NCBI RefSeq assembly: GCF_013385985.1
Contig: NZ_JACAOY010000004.1
Coordinates: 461,129-525,128, forward strand
Reading direction: 5' to 3'
Origin: Pseudomonas sp. B6002
Lineage (GTDB): Bacteria > Pseudomonadota > Gammaproteobacteria > Pseudomonadales > Pseudomonadaceae
Length of the DNA stretch: 64,000 bases
The translations under genes and the position numbers were made by a program. Below the pieces are notes generated by a model that worked only from the letters and a program-made list of their open reading frames with translations, had not been told where the DNA came from and did not search any database. This document shows, one piece after another, positions 36,736 to 45,448 of this stretch. Positions within the stretch are counted from its first letter, which is position 1. Each line of letters begins with the position of its first letter.

Positions 36736-36972
36736 TTGCCCGAAAGCGAACAGAACCCGGACAGACGGGGCCGATCGACGGCATCCTTCATCATCGGGTT
36801 CCACTTGGACGACGACCAGCACTGGGTGGCCGAGCTGTCCTGCGGCCATACCCAGCACCTGCGCCACCAGCCGCCCTGGCAGTCCCGCGCCTGGGTGCTC
36901 GACCCGGCGCAACGCCTTGAAAAAATAGGTCAGCCCTTTGCGTGCGGCTGGTGTGCGCAAGCACGCGAATAA
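36736..36972 (+). CDS. DUF3565 family small protein
   Basis: About 78 residues (start uncertain). The conserved core is FIIGFHLDDDQHWVAELSCGHTQHLRHQPPW, then FACGWCAQARE at the end, giving a likely CxH/CxxC metal site. Matches DUF3565. The start could be TTG at 36736, whose AAGGA site is too close, or ATG at 36682, which would overlap the divergent slyD start. Function unknown. It stands 79 bp before pta. Confidence 0.75.
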   Translation: MPESEQNPDRRGRSTASFIIGFHLDDDQHWVAELSCGHTQHLRHQPPWQSRAWVLDPAQRLEKIGQPFACGWCAQARE

Positions 36973-37051
36973 CGATAACCTTGACGCCTGATCAGCGGTA
37001 GGCACTCAGCCATAGGGCGCCACCGAAGCCATGCACCTCCAGAGAATTCGC

Positions 37052-39151
37052 ATGCAGACTTTTTTTATCGCGCCCACCGATTTTGGTGTGGGTCTGACCT
37101 CCATCAGCCTTGGGCTGGTGCGTACCCTTGAACGAGCCGGGCTGAAAGTCGGCTTCTTCAAGCCGATTGCCCAACCGCATCCGGGCGACACTGGCCCTGA
37201 ACGCTCCACCGAGCTGGTGGCGCGCACCCACGGCCTCAAACCGCCGCAACCGCTAGGCCTGGCGCACGTAGAGCGCATGCTCGGCGACGGCCAGCTCGAC
37301 GAGTTGCTCGAAGAAATCATCACCCTGTACCAGCAAGCCGCCGTGGGCAAGGACGTGTTGATTGTCGAAGGCATGGTACCGACCCGCAGCGCCAGCTACG
37401 CGGCACGGGTCAACCTGCACCTGGCCAAGAGCCTCGACGCAGAAGTGATCCTGGTCTCCGCGCCGGAAAACGAAGTGCTCACCGAACTCTCCGGCCGCGT
37501 GGAATTGCAGGCCCAGCTGTTTGGTGGCCCGAAAGACCCGAAAGTGCTGGGCGTGATCCTCAACAAGGTGCGCACCGACGAAAGCATGGAGGTGTTCTCG
37601 GCCCGCCTGAAAGAACATTCGCCGTTGCTGCGCAGCGGCGATTTCCGCCTGCTGGGCTGCATCCCGTACCAGCCGGAACTCAACGCACCGCGCACCCGCG
37701 ACGTGGCTGACCTGATGGGTGCGCAGATCCTCAACGCCGGCGACTACGAAAGCCGGCGCATGACCAAGATCATCATTTGCGCGCGCACCATGCGTAACAC
37801 CGTGGAGCTGCTCAAGCCCGGCGTCTTGGTGGTAACCCCCGGCGATCGCGACGACATCATCCTCGCCGTCAGCCTGGCCGCCATCAACGGCGTGCCCTTG
37901 GCCGGCCTGCTGCTGACCAGCGACACCCTGCCCGACCCGCGCATCATGGACCTGTGCCGTGGCGCGTTCCAGGCCGGACTGCCGGTGCTGTCGGTGAGCA
38001 CCGGCTCCTACGACACCGCCAACCAGCTCAACAGCCTGAACAAAGAAATCCCCATCGACGACCGCGAACGCGCCGAGATCATCACCGACTTCGTCGCCAG
38101 CCACCTCGATGCGCGCTGGCTGCACCAACGCTGCGGTACGCCACGGGAGATGCGCCTGTCGCCCGCCGTGTTCCGCTACCAGTTGATCCAGCGCGCCCAG
38201 GCTGCCAACAAACGCATCGTGCTGCCCGAAGGCAGCGAGCCACTCACCGTACAAGCCGCCGCCATCTGCCAGGCGCGTGGCATCGCCCGCTGCGTGTTGC
38301 TGGCCAAGCCTGCCGATGTAGAAGCCGTGGCCCGTGCCCAAGGCATCGAATTGCCCGAAGGCCTGGAGATTCTCGACCCGGACCTGATTCGCCAGCGCTA
38401 CGTCGAACCGATGGTGGCCCTGCGCAAGAGCAAGAGCCTCAACGCGCCGATGGCCGAGCAACAACTGGAAGACACTGTGGTGATCGCCACCATGATGCTC
38501 GCGCTGGATGAAGTGGACGGCCTGGTCTCCGGCGTCATTCATTCCACGGCCAACACCATCCGCCCCGCCCTGCAGCTGATCAAGACGGCGCCGGGCTGCA
38601 CGCTGGTGTCGTCAGTGTTCTTCATGCTGTTCCCCGAGCAGGTGCTGGTGTACGGCGACTGCGTGATGAACCCGCACCCAAGCGCGGCTGAGCTGGCAGA
38701 GATTGCCTTGCAAAGCGCCGACTCGGCGGCGGCGTTCGGCATCACCCCGCGCGTGGCGATGATCAGCTATTCCAGCGGCGATTCGGCCAGCGGTGAGGAA
38801 GTTGAGAAAGTCCGCGAAGCCACGCTGCTCGCCCACGAACAACAAAGCTCACTGCTGATCGACGGCCCGTTGCAGTACGACGCCGCCGCCAACGAAACCG
38901 TGGCCCGGCAACTGGCCCCCAACAGCCAGGTCGCCGGCAAGGCCACGGTGTTCGTGTTCCCCGACCTCAACACCGGCAACACCACGCACAAGGCCGTGCA
39001 GCGCAGCGCCGATTGCGTAAGCCTGGGGCCGATGCTCCAGGGCCTGCGCAAACCGGTCAACGACCTGCCACGCGGCGCCCAGGTAGACGACATCGTGTAC
39101 ACCATCGCGCTGACTGCGATCCAAGCCGCCAACCGACCTATGGATATCTAA
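37052..39151 (+). CDS. pta: Phosphate acetyltransferase (long form)
   Basis: 699 residues, three-domain type: N-terminal BioD-like P-loop domain (MQTFFIAPTDFGVGLTSISLGL), central DRTGG domain (about 210-320), C-terminal PTA_PTB catalytic domain (about 370-695) with VLPEGSEPLTVQAAAICQ, NPHPSAAELAEIALQSADSA and the FPDLNTGNTTHKAVQ motif. Converts acetyl-CoA and Pi to acetyl-phosphate. ackA, which lies between slyD and pta in PAO1, is absent here. An ATG at 37031 is possible. The acyltransferase gene follows without a gap. Confidence 0.95.
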   Translation: MQTFFIAPTDFGVGLTSISLGLVRTLERAGLKVGFFKPIAQPHPGDTGPERSTELVARTHGLKPPQPLGLAHVERMLGDGQLDELLEEIITLYQQAAVGKDVLIVEGMVPTRSASYAARVNLHLAKSLDAEVILVSAPENEVLTELSGRVELQAQLFGGPKDPKVLGVILNKVRTDESMEVFSARLKEHSPLLRSGDFRLLGCIPYQPELNAPRTRDVADLMGAQILNAGDYESRRMTKIIICARTMRNTVELLKPGVLVVTPGDRDDIILAVSLAAINGVPLAGLLLTSDTLPDPRIMDLCRGAFQAGLPVLSVSTGSYDTANQLNSLNKEIPIDDRERAEIITDFVASHLDARWLHQRCGTPREMRLSPAVFRYQLIQRAQAANKRIVLPEGSEPLTVQAAAICQARGIARCVLLAKPADVEAVARAQGIELPEGLEILDPDLIRQRYVEPMVALRKSKSLNAPMAEQQLEDTVVIATMMLALDEVDGLVSGVIHSTANTIRPALQLIKTAPGCTLVSSVFFMLFPEQVLVYGDCVMNPHPSAAELAEIALQSADSAAAFGITPRVAMISYSSGDSASGEEVEKVREATLLAHEQQSSLLIDGPLQYDAAANETVARQLAPNSQVAGKATVFVFPDLNTGNTTHKAVQRSADCVSLGPMLQGLRKPVNDLPRGAQVDDIVYTIALTAIQAANRPMDI

Positions 39152-40051
39152 ATGCTGGATTTTCTACCTGCCGCCGTGCGCGGGGTGATCGCCTCGCTGT
39201 TGTTGGCGCTGAACACGATCCTGCTGTGTTCGTTCCTGTTTATCGTCGCGCTGTTCAAGGCCTTGCCGTTTGCCAAGCGCTTCAGCGAATGGCTGATGAA
39301 CCACACCCACGAAGCCTGGGTGACCAACAACAAGGGCTGGATGAACCTGGTGCGGCGCACGCGCTGGCACGTGACCGGCCTGGAGGGGTTGGACTACCAG
39401 CACTCGTATCTGGTGACCAGCAACCACCAGAGCTGGGTGGACATCATGGTGTTGCAATACGTGCTCAATCGGCGGATTCGCCCACTCAAGTTCTTCCTCA
39501 AGCAGGAACTGATCTGGGTGCCGGTGATTGGCCTGGCGTGGTGGGCACTGGGTTTTCCATTCATGAAGCGCTACACCAAAGCCTACCTGGAGAAACACCC
39601 GGAGAAGAAAGGCAAGGACCTGGAAACCACCCGCAAGACCTGTGCGAAATTTCGCGACAACCCGGTAGGTATTTTCAACTTTGCCGAAGGTACGCGGTTC
39701 ACGACGGGTAAGCATGCACAGCAAAAGTCGCCATTCCGTTACCTGCTCAAGCCTAAAGCTGGCGGTATCGCGTTTGTGCTGGATGCCATGGGTGAACAGT
39801 TGAAGTCACTGGTCAACGTGACCATTCACTACCCGGCCGGTCGCCCTGGGTATTGGGATTTGTTGTGCGGAAATGTGAAGGACGTGGTGGTGCAGTTTGA
39901 AGAGGTGCAGATCCCGGCCGCGTTCATTGGCAAGAATTATGAGCAGGATGGGGAGTATCGGACGGCGTTTCAGGGGTGGATCAACCAACTGTGGGAAGAC
40001 AAAGACCAACTGCTGGAAAAACTGCACACACAATTCCCAGGCAAACACTGA
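39152..40051 (+). CDS. Acyltransferase (PlsC/LPLAT family, YihG-like)
   Basis: 299 residues. An N-terminal membrane segment (about 8-35) precedes the LPLAT domain with the HX4D catalytic motif in TSNHQSWVDIMV (about residue 90) and FNFAEGTRFT (about 175), the second acyltransferase motif. Like YihG/YihG-type 1-acylglycerol-3-phosphate acyltransferases it probably acylates lysophosphatidic acid or a related lipid in the inner membrane. The ATG follows the pta stop directly, so they form one transcript; PAO1 has the same neighbour (PA0834). Confidence 0.88.
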   Translation: MLDFLPAAVRGVIASLLLALNTILLCSFLFIVALFKALPFAKRFSEWLMNHTHEAWVTNNKGWMNLVRRTRWHVTGLEGLDYQHSYLVTSNHQSWVDIMVLQYVLNRRIRPLKFFLKQELIWVPVIGLAWWALGFPFMKRYTKAYLEKHPEKKGKDLETTRKTCAKFRDNPVGIFNFAEGTRFTTGKHAQQKSPFRYLLKPKAGGIAFVLDAMGEQLKSLVNVTIHYPAGRPGYWDLLCGNVKDVVVQFEEVQIPAAFIGKNYEQDGEYRTAFQGWINQLWEDKDQLLEKLHTQFPGKH

Positions 40052-40058
40052 TCAAAAT

Positions 40059-40147
40059 TGTGGGAGCTGGCTTGCCTGCGATAGCAGTGGGTCAGCTACA
40101 CATGTATCAACTGGCAGGCAGCTATCGCAGGCAAGCCAGCTCCCACA
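40059..40147. repeat. REP doublet (REPIN) 4
   Basis: Arms TGTGGGAGCTGGCTTGCCTG and the reverse type ending GCAAGCCAGCTCCCACA. It lies between the convergent acyltransferase gene and cysNC, next to a terminator. Confidence 0.92.
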
Positions 40148-40175
40148 TTGACCGAGTGCACATTTGAGAAAATGT

Positions 40176-40214
40176 AAAAAGCCCGCCACCGAGTGATCGG
40201 TGGCGGGCTTTTTT
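40176..40214. terminator. Bidirectional terminator between the acyltransferase gene and cysNC
   Basis: Long GC-rich stem AAGCCCGCCACCGA / TCGGTGGCGGGCTT with a 4-nt loop, T-run on the plus strand and A-run on the other side. Confidence 0.93.
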
Positions 40215-40227
40215 GTACGCGTGACGC

Positions 40228-42126
40228 TTAGATCGCGCCGCGTTTGCGCAACAGCTCCAGCACTTGCTTGACGCTCTCTTCCAACGACAGGGCCTGGGTG
40301 TCGATCACCAGATCGGCATTCAACGGCACGTCGTACGGGAAGGACTCGCCCGGGATGTTATCCCCACCCGCAGCGTACAGGCCTTGCGGATCACGCTCGG
40401 CGCACACCAGCGGCGACGCTTGCACGTAAATGGTCAGCAGACGGTCGCCGCCGATCAGCGCCTTGGCCTGTTCGCGGCCTTCGGCATCCGGTGCAACAAA
40501 CGCGGCCAAGGTCAGCAAGCCGGCTTCGTTGAACTGACGCGCCACGTGAGCGGCACGACGCCAGTTCTCGGTGCGGCCGGCACGGTCCTGCGGCAAGCCC
40601 TTGTTCAGGTCGTGACGCAGGTTCTGGCCGTCCAGCACGAACACCGCACGGCCCATGTCGAACAGCTTGCGCTCGACGGCATACGCCAGGGTGCTCTTGC
40701 CAGCGCCCGACAGGCCGCTGAACAACACGGTGGCCGGTTGCTGGCCGAAGCGCAGTGCACGCTCCTCGGTGGCTACATGGGCCAACTTGCCGTGCTGCGC
40801 CGCGCCGCCATGGCTCACCGGTGGCGCGATGATCATGCCCGCTGCCACGGTGCCGTTGGTCAAACGGTCGATGACGATGAACGCACCGGTGGTGCGGTTG
40901 CTGTCGTAACCATCCAGGGCGATGGCGGCATCGAGGCTGACCTTGACCCGGCCAATCTCGTTTAACTGCAAGGAGCTCGCCGGGCCTTCGGCCAGGGTGT
41001 TCACGTCCACGCGGTGCACGATGCTGGTGATGGAGCCCGGCACGTAGCTGGTGGCGCGCTTGATGTCGTATTTCTTGCCGGGCAGCATCGGTTCTTCGGC
41101 CATCCACACCAGCATGGCGTCGAAAGCGTCAGTCACTTGCGGCACGTTGTCGGCATGCACCAGCAGGTCGCCACGGGAGATGTCGATCTCGTCTTCCATG
41201 GTCAGGGTCACGGCCTGGCCTGGGCCTGCGTTCTCCAGTTCACCTTCAAAAGTGACGATGGATTTGACGCGGCTGCTCTTGCCCGACGGCAGCACCACCA
41301 CTTCGTCGCCCTTGTGCACGATGCCGCTGGCCAGGGTGCCGGCGAAACCGCGGAAGTTCAGGTTCGGACGGTTGACGTACTGCACCGGGAAACGCAGGTC
41401 GGTGTAGTTGCGGTCGTTGGCGATCTCGACGGTCTCGAGGATCTCCATCAGCGACTGGCCGGTGTACCAGGGCGAACGCTCGCTCTTGTTCACCACGTTA
41501 TCGCCCTTGAGCGCCGACATCGGCACGAAGGCCAGGGTGCTTGGCTTGAACGCGATACCGTCGGCAAACTTCAGGTAATCAGCCTTGATCGACTCGAACA
41601 CGTTCTGATCAAAGCCATTAATGTCCATCTTGTTGACGGCCACCACGATGTGTTTGATACCCAGCAACGAGGCGATGAAGCTGTGGCGACGGGTCTGGGT
41701 CTGCACGCCGTAGCGGGCGTCGATCAGGATGATCGCCAGGTCACAGGTGGAGGCACCGGTGGCCATGTTGCGGGTGTACTGCTCATGGCCGGGGGTGTCG
41801 GCGATGATGAATTTGCGCTTGGCGGTAGAGAAGTAGCGGTACGCCACATCGATGGTGATGCCCTGCTCACGCTCGGCTTGCAGGCCGTCGACCAGCAACG
41901 CCAGGTCGATGTCGTCACCGGTGGTGCCGACTTTCTTCGAATCGCGGGTGATGGCTTCCAGGTGATCTTCGTAGATCATCTTGGAGTCGTGCAGCAGGCG
42001 CCCGATCAGGGTGCTCTTGCCGTCGTCGACGTTGCCGCAGGTCAGGAAGCGCAACATTTCCTTGCGCTCGTGCTGGCCCAGGTAGGCGAGGATGTCCTCG
42101 CTGATCAAATCAGATACGTGCGACAT
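40228..42126 (-). CDS. cysNC: Bifunctional sulfate adenylyltransferase subunit 1 / adenylylsulfate kinase CysNC
   Basis: 632 residues. N-terminal EF-Tu-like GTPase (about 25-440) with [26 protein letters not shown] and NKMDI; C-terminal APS kinase (about 450-625) with P-loop [14 protein letters not shown] and [14 protein letters not shown]. It couples GTP hydrolysis to APS synthesis with CysD, then phosphorylates APS to PAPS. The N-C fusion is usual in Pseudomonas. It lies 9 bp after cysD. Confidence 0.96.
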   Translation of the reverse strand: MSHVSDLISEDILAYLGQHERKEMLRFLTCGNVDDGKSTLIGRLLHDSKMIYEDHLEAITRDSKKVGTTGDDIDLALLVDGLQAEREQGITIDVAYRYFSTAKRKFIIADTPGHEQYTRNMATGASTCDLAIILIDARYGVQTQTRRHSFIASLLGIKHIVVAVNKMDINGFDQNVFESIKADYLKFADGIAFKPSTLAFVPMSALKGDNVVNKSERSPWYTGQSLMEILETVEIANDRNYTDLRFPVQYVNRPNLNFRGFAGTLASGIVHKGDEVVVLPSGKSSRVKSIVTFEGELENAGPGQAVTLTMEDEIDISRGDLLVHADNVPQVTDAFDAMLVWMAEEPMLPGKKYDIKRATSYVPGSITSIVHRVDVNTLAEGPASSLQLNEIGRVKVSLDAAIALDGYDSNRTTGAFIVIDRLTNGTVAAGMIIAPPVSHGGAAQHGKLAHVATEERALRFGQQPATVLFSGLSGAGKSTLAYAVERKLFDMGRAVFVLDGQNLRHDLNKGLPQDRAGRTENWRRAAHVARQFNEAGLLTLAAFVAPDAEGREQAKALIGGDRLLTIYVQASPLVCAERDPQGLYAAGGDNIPGESFPYDVPLNADLVIDTQALSLEESVKQVLELLRKRGAI

Positions 42127-42135
42127 GACAACCCC

Positions 42136-43053
42136 TTAGAAATAACCCTGACGTTTTTTGTCTTCCATCGAGCCTGCACCATCGTGGTCGATGACACGGC
42201 CCTGGCGCTCGGAAGTTCGCGTCAGGAGCATTTCCTGAATGATGTCCGTCAGCGTCTCGGCTTCGGACTCCACCGCGCCCGTCAACGGGTAGCAGCCAAG
42301 GGTACGGAAACGGACTTTCTTTTTGACGATCCGGGCTTTGTCTTCGTCGGACAAGTGCTCAAGGATGCGGTCGTCGTCGATCATGATCAACGTGCCGTTC
42401 TTCTCGATCACTTCACGTTCGGCGGCAAAGTACAGCGGAACGATCGGGATGCCTTCCAGGTAGATGTACTGCCAGATGTCCAGCTCGGTCCAGTTGGACA
42501 GCGGGAACACGCGGATCGACTCGCCCTTGTTGACGTTGCCGTTGTAGACGTTCCACAGCTCCGGGCGCTGGTTCTTCGGGTCCCAGCGATGCTTGCTGTC
42601 GCGGAACGAGTACACGCGCTCTTTGGCGCGGGATTTCTCTTCATCACGACGGGCACCGCCGAACGCGGCGTCGAAACCATGCTTGTCCAAGGCTTGCTTG
42701 AGGCCTTCGGTCTTCATGATGTCGGTGTGCTTGGCGCTGCCGTGGGTGAACGGATTGATGCCCTGCGCCACGCCGTCCGGGTTGACGTGGGTGATCAGGT
42801 CCAGGCCCAGCTCTTCGACCATCTTGTCGCGGAACTTGTACATCTCCTGGAATTTCCAGCGGGTGTCGACGTGCATCACCGGGAACGGCAGCTTGCCCGG
42901 GAAAAAGGCCTTGCGTGCCAGGTGCAGCATCACGGCGGAGTCTTTACCGATCGAGTAGAGCATCACCGGGTTGTCGAACTCGGCGGCGACCTCGCGGATG
43001 ATGTGGATGCTTTCCGCCTCCAGCTGTTTCAGATGCGTCAGTTTGTCGACCAT
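42136..43053 (-). CDS. cysD: Sulfate adenylyltransferase subunit 2
   Basis: 305 residues, ATP-PPi lyase of the PAPS-reductase-like fold. PP-loop in [19 protein letters not shown] (about 28-46), also [17 protein letters not shown] and [31 protein letters not shown]. Catalyses ATP + sulfate to APS and PPi with CysN. First gene of the cysD-cysNC operon; a 16-bp palindrome lies at 43158-43173 upstream. Confidence 0.96.
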   Translation of the reverse strand: MVDKLTHLKQLEAESIHIIREVAAEFDNPVMLYSIGKDSAVMLHLARKAFFPGKLPFPVMHVDTRWKFQEMYKFRDKMVEELGLDLITHVNPDGVAQGINPFTHGSAKHTDIMKTEGLKQALDKHGFDAAFGGARRDEEKSRAKERVYSFRDSKHRWDPKNQRPELWNVYNGNVNKGESIRVFPLSNWTELDIWQYIYLEGIPIVPLYFAAEREVIEKNGTLIMIDDDRILEHLSDEDKARIVKKKVRFRTLGCYPLTGAVESEAETLTDIIQEMLLTRTSERQGRVIDHDGAGSMEDKKRQGYF

Positions 43054-43157
43054 GGCTACTCACGAAAACGATCTTATGGACGGCCAGCGGGCCGTGTTCG
43101 AGCGGGGCATGCTAGCACAGCACCTGCTTCTATTCAGGGAGCCAACTAGATCGAAAC

Positions 43158-43173
43158 GGTATATGAATATGCC
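43158..43173 (-). promoter_or_regulatory. AT-rich palindrome upstream of cysD
   Basis: GGTATATGAATATGCC is a near-perfect 16-bp palindrome (one mismatch) about 105 bp before the cysD start. It may be an operator, but I cannot assign it to CysB or any other factor. Confidence 0.35.
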
Positions 43174-43202
43174 CCTCAGTTTGGGCCGAAACGCGGTCAA
43201 GG

Positions 43203-43287
43203 GTGGGAGCTGGCTTGCCTGCGATGGCATCACCCGGGTTTTTCTGAATCACCGAGGTGTCTGCATCGCAGGCAAGCCAGCTCCCAC
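43203..43287. repeat. REP doublet (REPIN) 5
   Basis: Arms GTGGGAGCTGGCTTGCCTGC and the reverse type ending GGCAAGCCAGCTCCCAC, with a CACCGAGGTG-like inner hairpin. Lies between the end of the Nif3-family gene and the cysD promoter region. Confidence 0.92.
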
Positions 43288-43321
43288 ACAAGCCTGCCAC
43301 ATTATTGTTCAGCAGCGAGGA

Positions 43322-44080
43322 TCAAATGGGATTCGGGCAATCGATGAACAGATGCTCCAGGGCAAAGCGCCGTGCCAGGTAATCGCCCAGCGCCTGCACG
43401 CCATAACGCTCGGTGGCGTGGTGGCCAGCCGCGATGAAACTGACGTCGTTTTCGCGCGCACTGTGGAAGGTCTGCTCGGAGGCTTCACCGCTCAGGTACA
43501 GGTCGACACCGGCCGCAATCGCGTCGTCGATGTAGCCCTGGCCACCCCCTGTGCACCAGCCGACACGGCGGATCATTTCACTGCCTTCGATCAGCAGCGG
43601 CTCGCGCCCCATGACTTCCTGCACACGGCGCGCGAAGTCGCGGGGTGACAGTGGTTCGGCGAGTGAACCGACCAGGCCGACGACCTTGGGGTTGCTCGGG
43701 TCCAGCGGGCCTTCGACGGTGATGTCCAACTGGCGGGCCAGTTGCACGTTGTTGCCGACGTCGGGGTGCAGGTCCAGCGGCAGGTGATAGGCCAGCAGGC
43801 TGATGTCGTGCTTGAGCAGGGTTTTCAGCCGGCGCTGCTTCATGCCGGTGATGCAGGGGTTCTCGCCTTTCCAGAAATAACCGTGGTGCACCAGGATCAG
43901 ATCGGCCTGGGCTTCGACGGCCGCGTCCAGCAGGGCTTGGCTGGCAGTCACGCCACTGACGATGCGCGTCACCTGCGGGCGGCCTTCGACCTGCAGGCCA
44001 TTGGGGCAATAATCGGCAATTTTTGCGCTGCCGAGGTAGCGGTCCGCTTCCTCGACGAGGGTGCTAAGGGGGACGGCCAT
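43322..44080 (-). CDS. Nif3-like dinuclear metal-centre protein (YbgI family)
   Basis: 252 residues, hexameric NIF3 fold. Metal-binding motifs: LILVHHGYFWKGE (about 60), the internal LLAYHLPLDLHPDVGNN segment and the C-terminal FIAAGHHATERYGVQALGDYL. Related to GTP cyclohydrolase 1 type 2 annotations, but the activity is unproven. Divergent from algW, as in PAO1 (PA4445-4446). Confidence 0.93.
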   Translation of the reverse strand: MAVPLSTLVEEADRYLGSAKIADYCPNGLQVEGRPQVTRIVSGVTASQALLDAAVEAQADLILVHHGYFWKGENPCITGMKQRRLKTLLKHDISLLAYHLPLDLHPDVGNNVQLARQLDITVEGPLDPSNPKVVGLVGSLAEPLSPRDFARRVQEVMGREPLLIEGSEMIRRVGWCTGGGQGYIDDAIAAGVDLYLSGEASEQTFHSARENDVSFIAAGHHATERYGVQALGDYLARRFALEHLFIDCPNPI

Positions 44081-44123
44081 AAAAGACTCCTAAATATCCC
44101 GTTCCGAGGCGCTCGCAGCCTCG

Positions 44124-44129
44124 TATAAT
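44124..44129 (+). promoter_or_regulatory. algW -10 element
   Basis: Perfect TATAAT 54 bp before the algW ATG, with a weak TTCCGA-like -35 (44102-44107) 16 bp upstream. Confidence 0.45.
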
Positions 44130-44182
44130 GCGCGACATTATGGGCGCTCTCCCGCCCCCTGCAACCTGTCAGGACTTACTTG

Positions 44183-45337
44183 ATGCTCAAGGCACTGCGT
44201 TTTTTTGGATGGCCATTGTTGGCTGGCGTGCTGATCGCGATGCTGATCATTCAGCGTTTCCCCCAGTTTGTAGGCCTACCCAGCCTTGATGTGAACCTGC
44301 AACAGGCCCCGCAGACCAGCGCGGTGGTGCAAGGCCCGGTGACCTACGCGGATGCTGTCGTCATCGCGGCGCCTGCCGTGGTCAACCTGTACACCACCAA
44401 GGTCATCAACAAGCCGGCTCACCCGCTGTTCGAAGACCCGCAGTTCCGCCGTTACTTCGGTGACAACGGGCCCAAGCAACGGCGCATGGAATCCAGCCTG
44501 GGTTCCGGGGTAATCATGAGCCCTGAAGGCTACATCCTCACCAACAACCACGTGACCACTGGCGCCGACCAGATCGTGGTGGCCCTGCGTGATGGCCGCG
44601 AAACCCTGGCCCGCGTGGTCGGCAGCGACCCGGAAACCGATCTCGCCGTACTCAAGATCGACCTCAAGAGCCTGCCATCGATCACCATCGGCCGCTCCGA
44701 AGCCTTGCGCGTCGGCGACGTGGCGCTGGCCATCGGCAACCCGTTCGGCGTGGGCCAGACCGTCACCATGGGCATTATCAGCGCCACCGGACGTAACCAG
44801 TTGGGGCTCAACAGCTACGAAGACTTCATCCAGACCGACGCGGCGATCAACCCGGGCAACTCCGGGGGCGCGCTGGTGGATGCCAATGGCAACCTGACCG
44901 GTATCAACACGGCCATTTTCTCCAAGTCCGGTGGTTCACAAGGCATCGGCTTTGCGATCCCGGTGAAGCTGGCGATGGAAGTAATGAAGTCGATCATTGA
45001 ACACGGCCAGGTGATTCGCGGCTGGCTGGGGATCGAAGTGCAACCGCTGACCAAGGAACTGGCCGAGTCGTTTGGCCTGACCGGGCGCCCTGGCATTGTG
45101 GTCGCGGGGATTTTCCGCGACGGCCCGGCGCAAAAAGCCGGCCTGCAATTGGGTGATGTGATCCTGAACATCGATGGCGAGCCGGCCGGTGATGGCCGCA
45201 AATCGATGAACCAGGTGGCGCGGATCAAACCGACCGACAAGGTGGCGATCCAGGTCATGCGCAACGGCAAAGAGATTAAGCTGATGGCCGAAATCGGCCT
45301 GCGCCCACCGCCTGCACCGGTGAAAGAAGAGGAATAA
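44183..45337 (+). CDS. algW: Periplasmic serine endoprotease AlgW (DegS family)
   Basis: 384 residues. N-terminal membrane anchor (about 4-24), trypsin-like domain with catalytic His123 (TNNHVTTG), Asp153 (ETDLAVLKID) and Ser227 (INPGNSGGAL), and one C-terminal PDZ domain (about 280-375). In P. aeruginosa AlgW starts cleavage of MucA, releasing AlgU in the envelope stress response. The ATG at 44183 is preceded by AGGA; a TTG just before it is possible. Confidence 0.95.
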   Translation: MLKALRFFGWPLLAGVLIAMLIIQRFPQFVGLPSLDVNLQQAPQTSAVVQGPVTYADAVVIAAPAVVNLYTTKVINKPAHPLFEDPQFRRYFGDNGPKQRRMESSLGSGVIMSPEGYILTNNHVTTGADQIVVALRDGRETLARVVGSDPETDLAVLKIDLKSLPSITIGRSEALRVGDVALAIGNPFGVGQTVTMGIISATGRNQLGLNSYEDFIQTDAAINPGNSGGALVDANGNLTGINTAIFSKSGGSQGIGFAIPVKLAMEVMKSIIEHGQVIRGWLGIEVQPLTKELAESFGLTGRPGIVVAGIFRDGPAQKAGLQLGDVILNIDGEPAGDGRKSMNQVARIKPTDKVAIQVMRNGKEIKLMAEIGLRPPPAPVKEEE

Positions 45338-45346
45338 CGCCCGCGA

Positions 45347-45372
45347 ACAGGTGCTCGTTTTCGGGCACCTGT
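45347..45372. repeat. Inverted repeat after algW
   Basis: ACAGGTGC / GCACCTGT arms with a 10-nt loop just after the algW stop. No T-run follows; a weak terminator at best. Confidence 0.45.
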
Positions 45373-45390
45373 AAGGCAATGTTTCGAAGC

Positions 45391-45428
45391 GATTCATTCT
45401 CATTGGGCATGTTATATTGTTTCAATAT
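45391..45428 (+). promoter_or_regulatory. Putative regulatory region of the TonB receptor gene (Fur-like site and palindrome)
   Basis: GATTCATTCTCATTGGGC (45391-45408) weakly resembles a Fur box on the minus strand. Next to it, TATATT (45413-45418) could be a -10, overlapping a perfect palindrome ATATTG-TTT-CAATAT (45414-45428) 20 bp before the ATG. Regulator identity is inferred. Confidence 0.45.
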
Positions 45429-45448
45429 CGCTATTGGAACGCTCTATC

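Noticed and set aside
41014-43149. 711-codon plus-strand frame opposite cysNC and cysD
   Set aside because: Antisense shadow of two well-identified genes; rich in His/Val/Asp/Gln in the pattern of reverse-complement reading and crosses both genes.
45347-45372. algW hairpin as a rho-independent terminator
   Set aside because: The stem is good but no T-run follows on either strand, so it is listed only as an inverted repeat.
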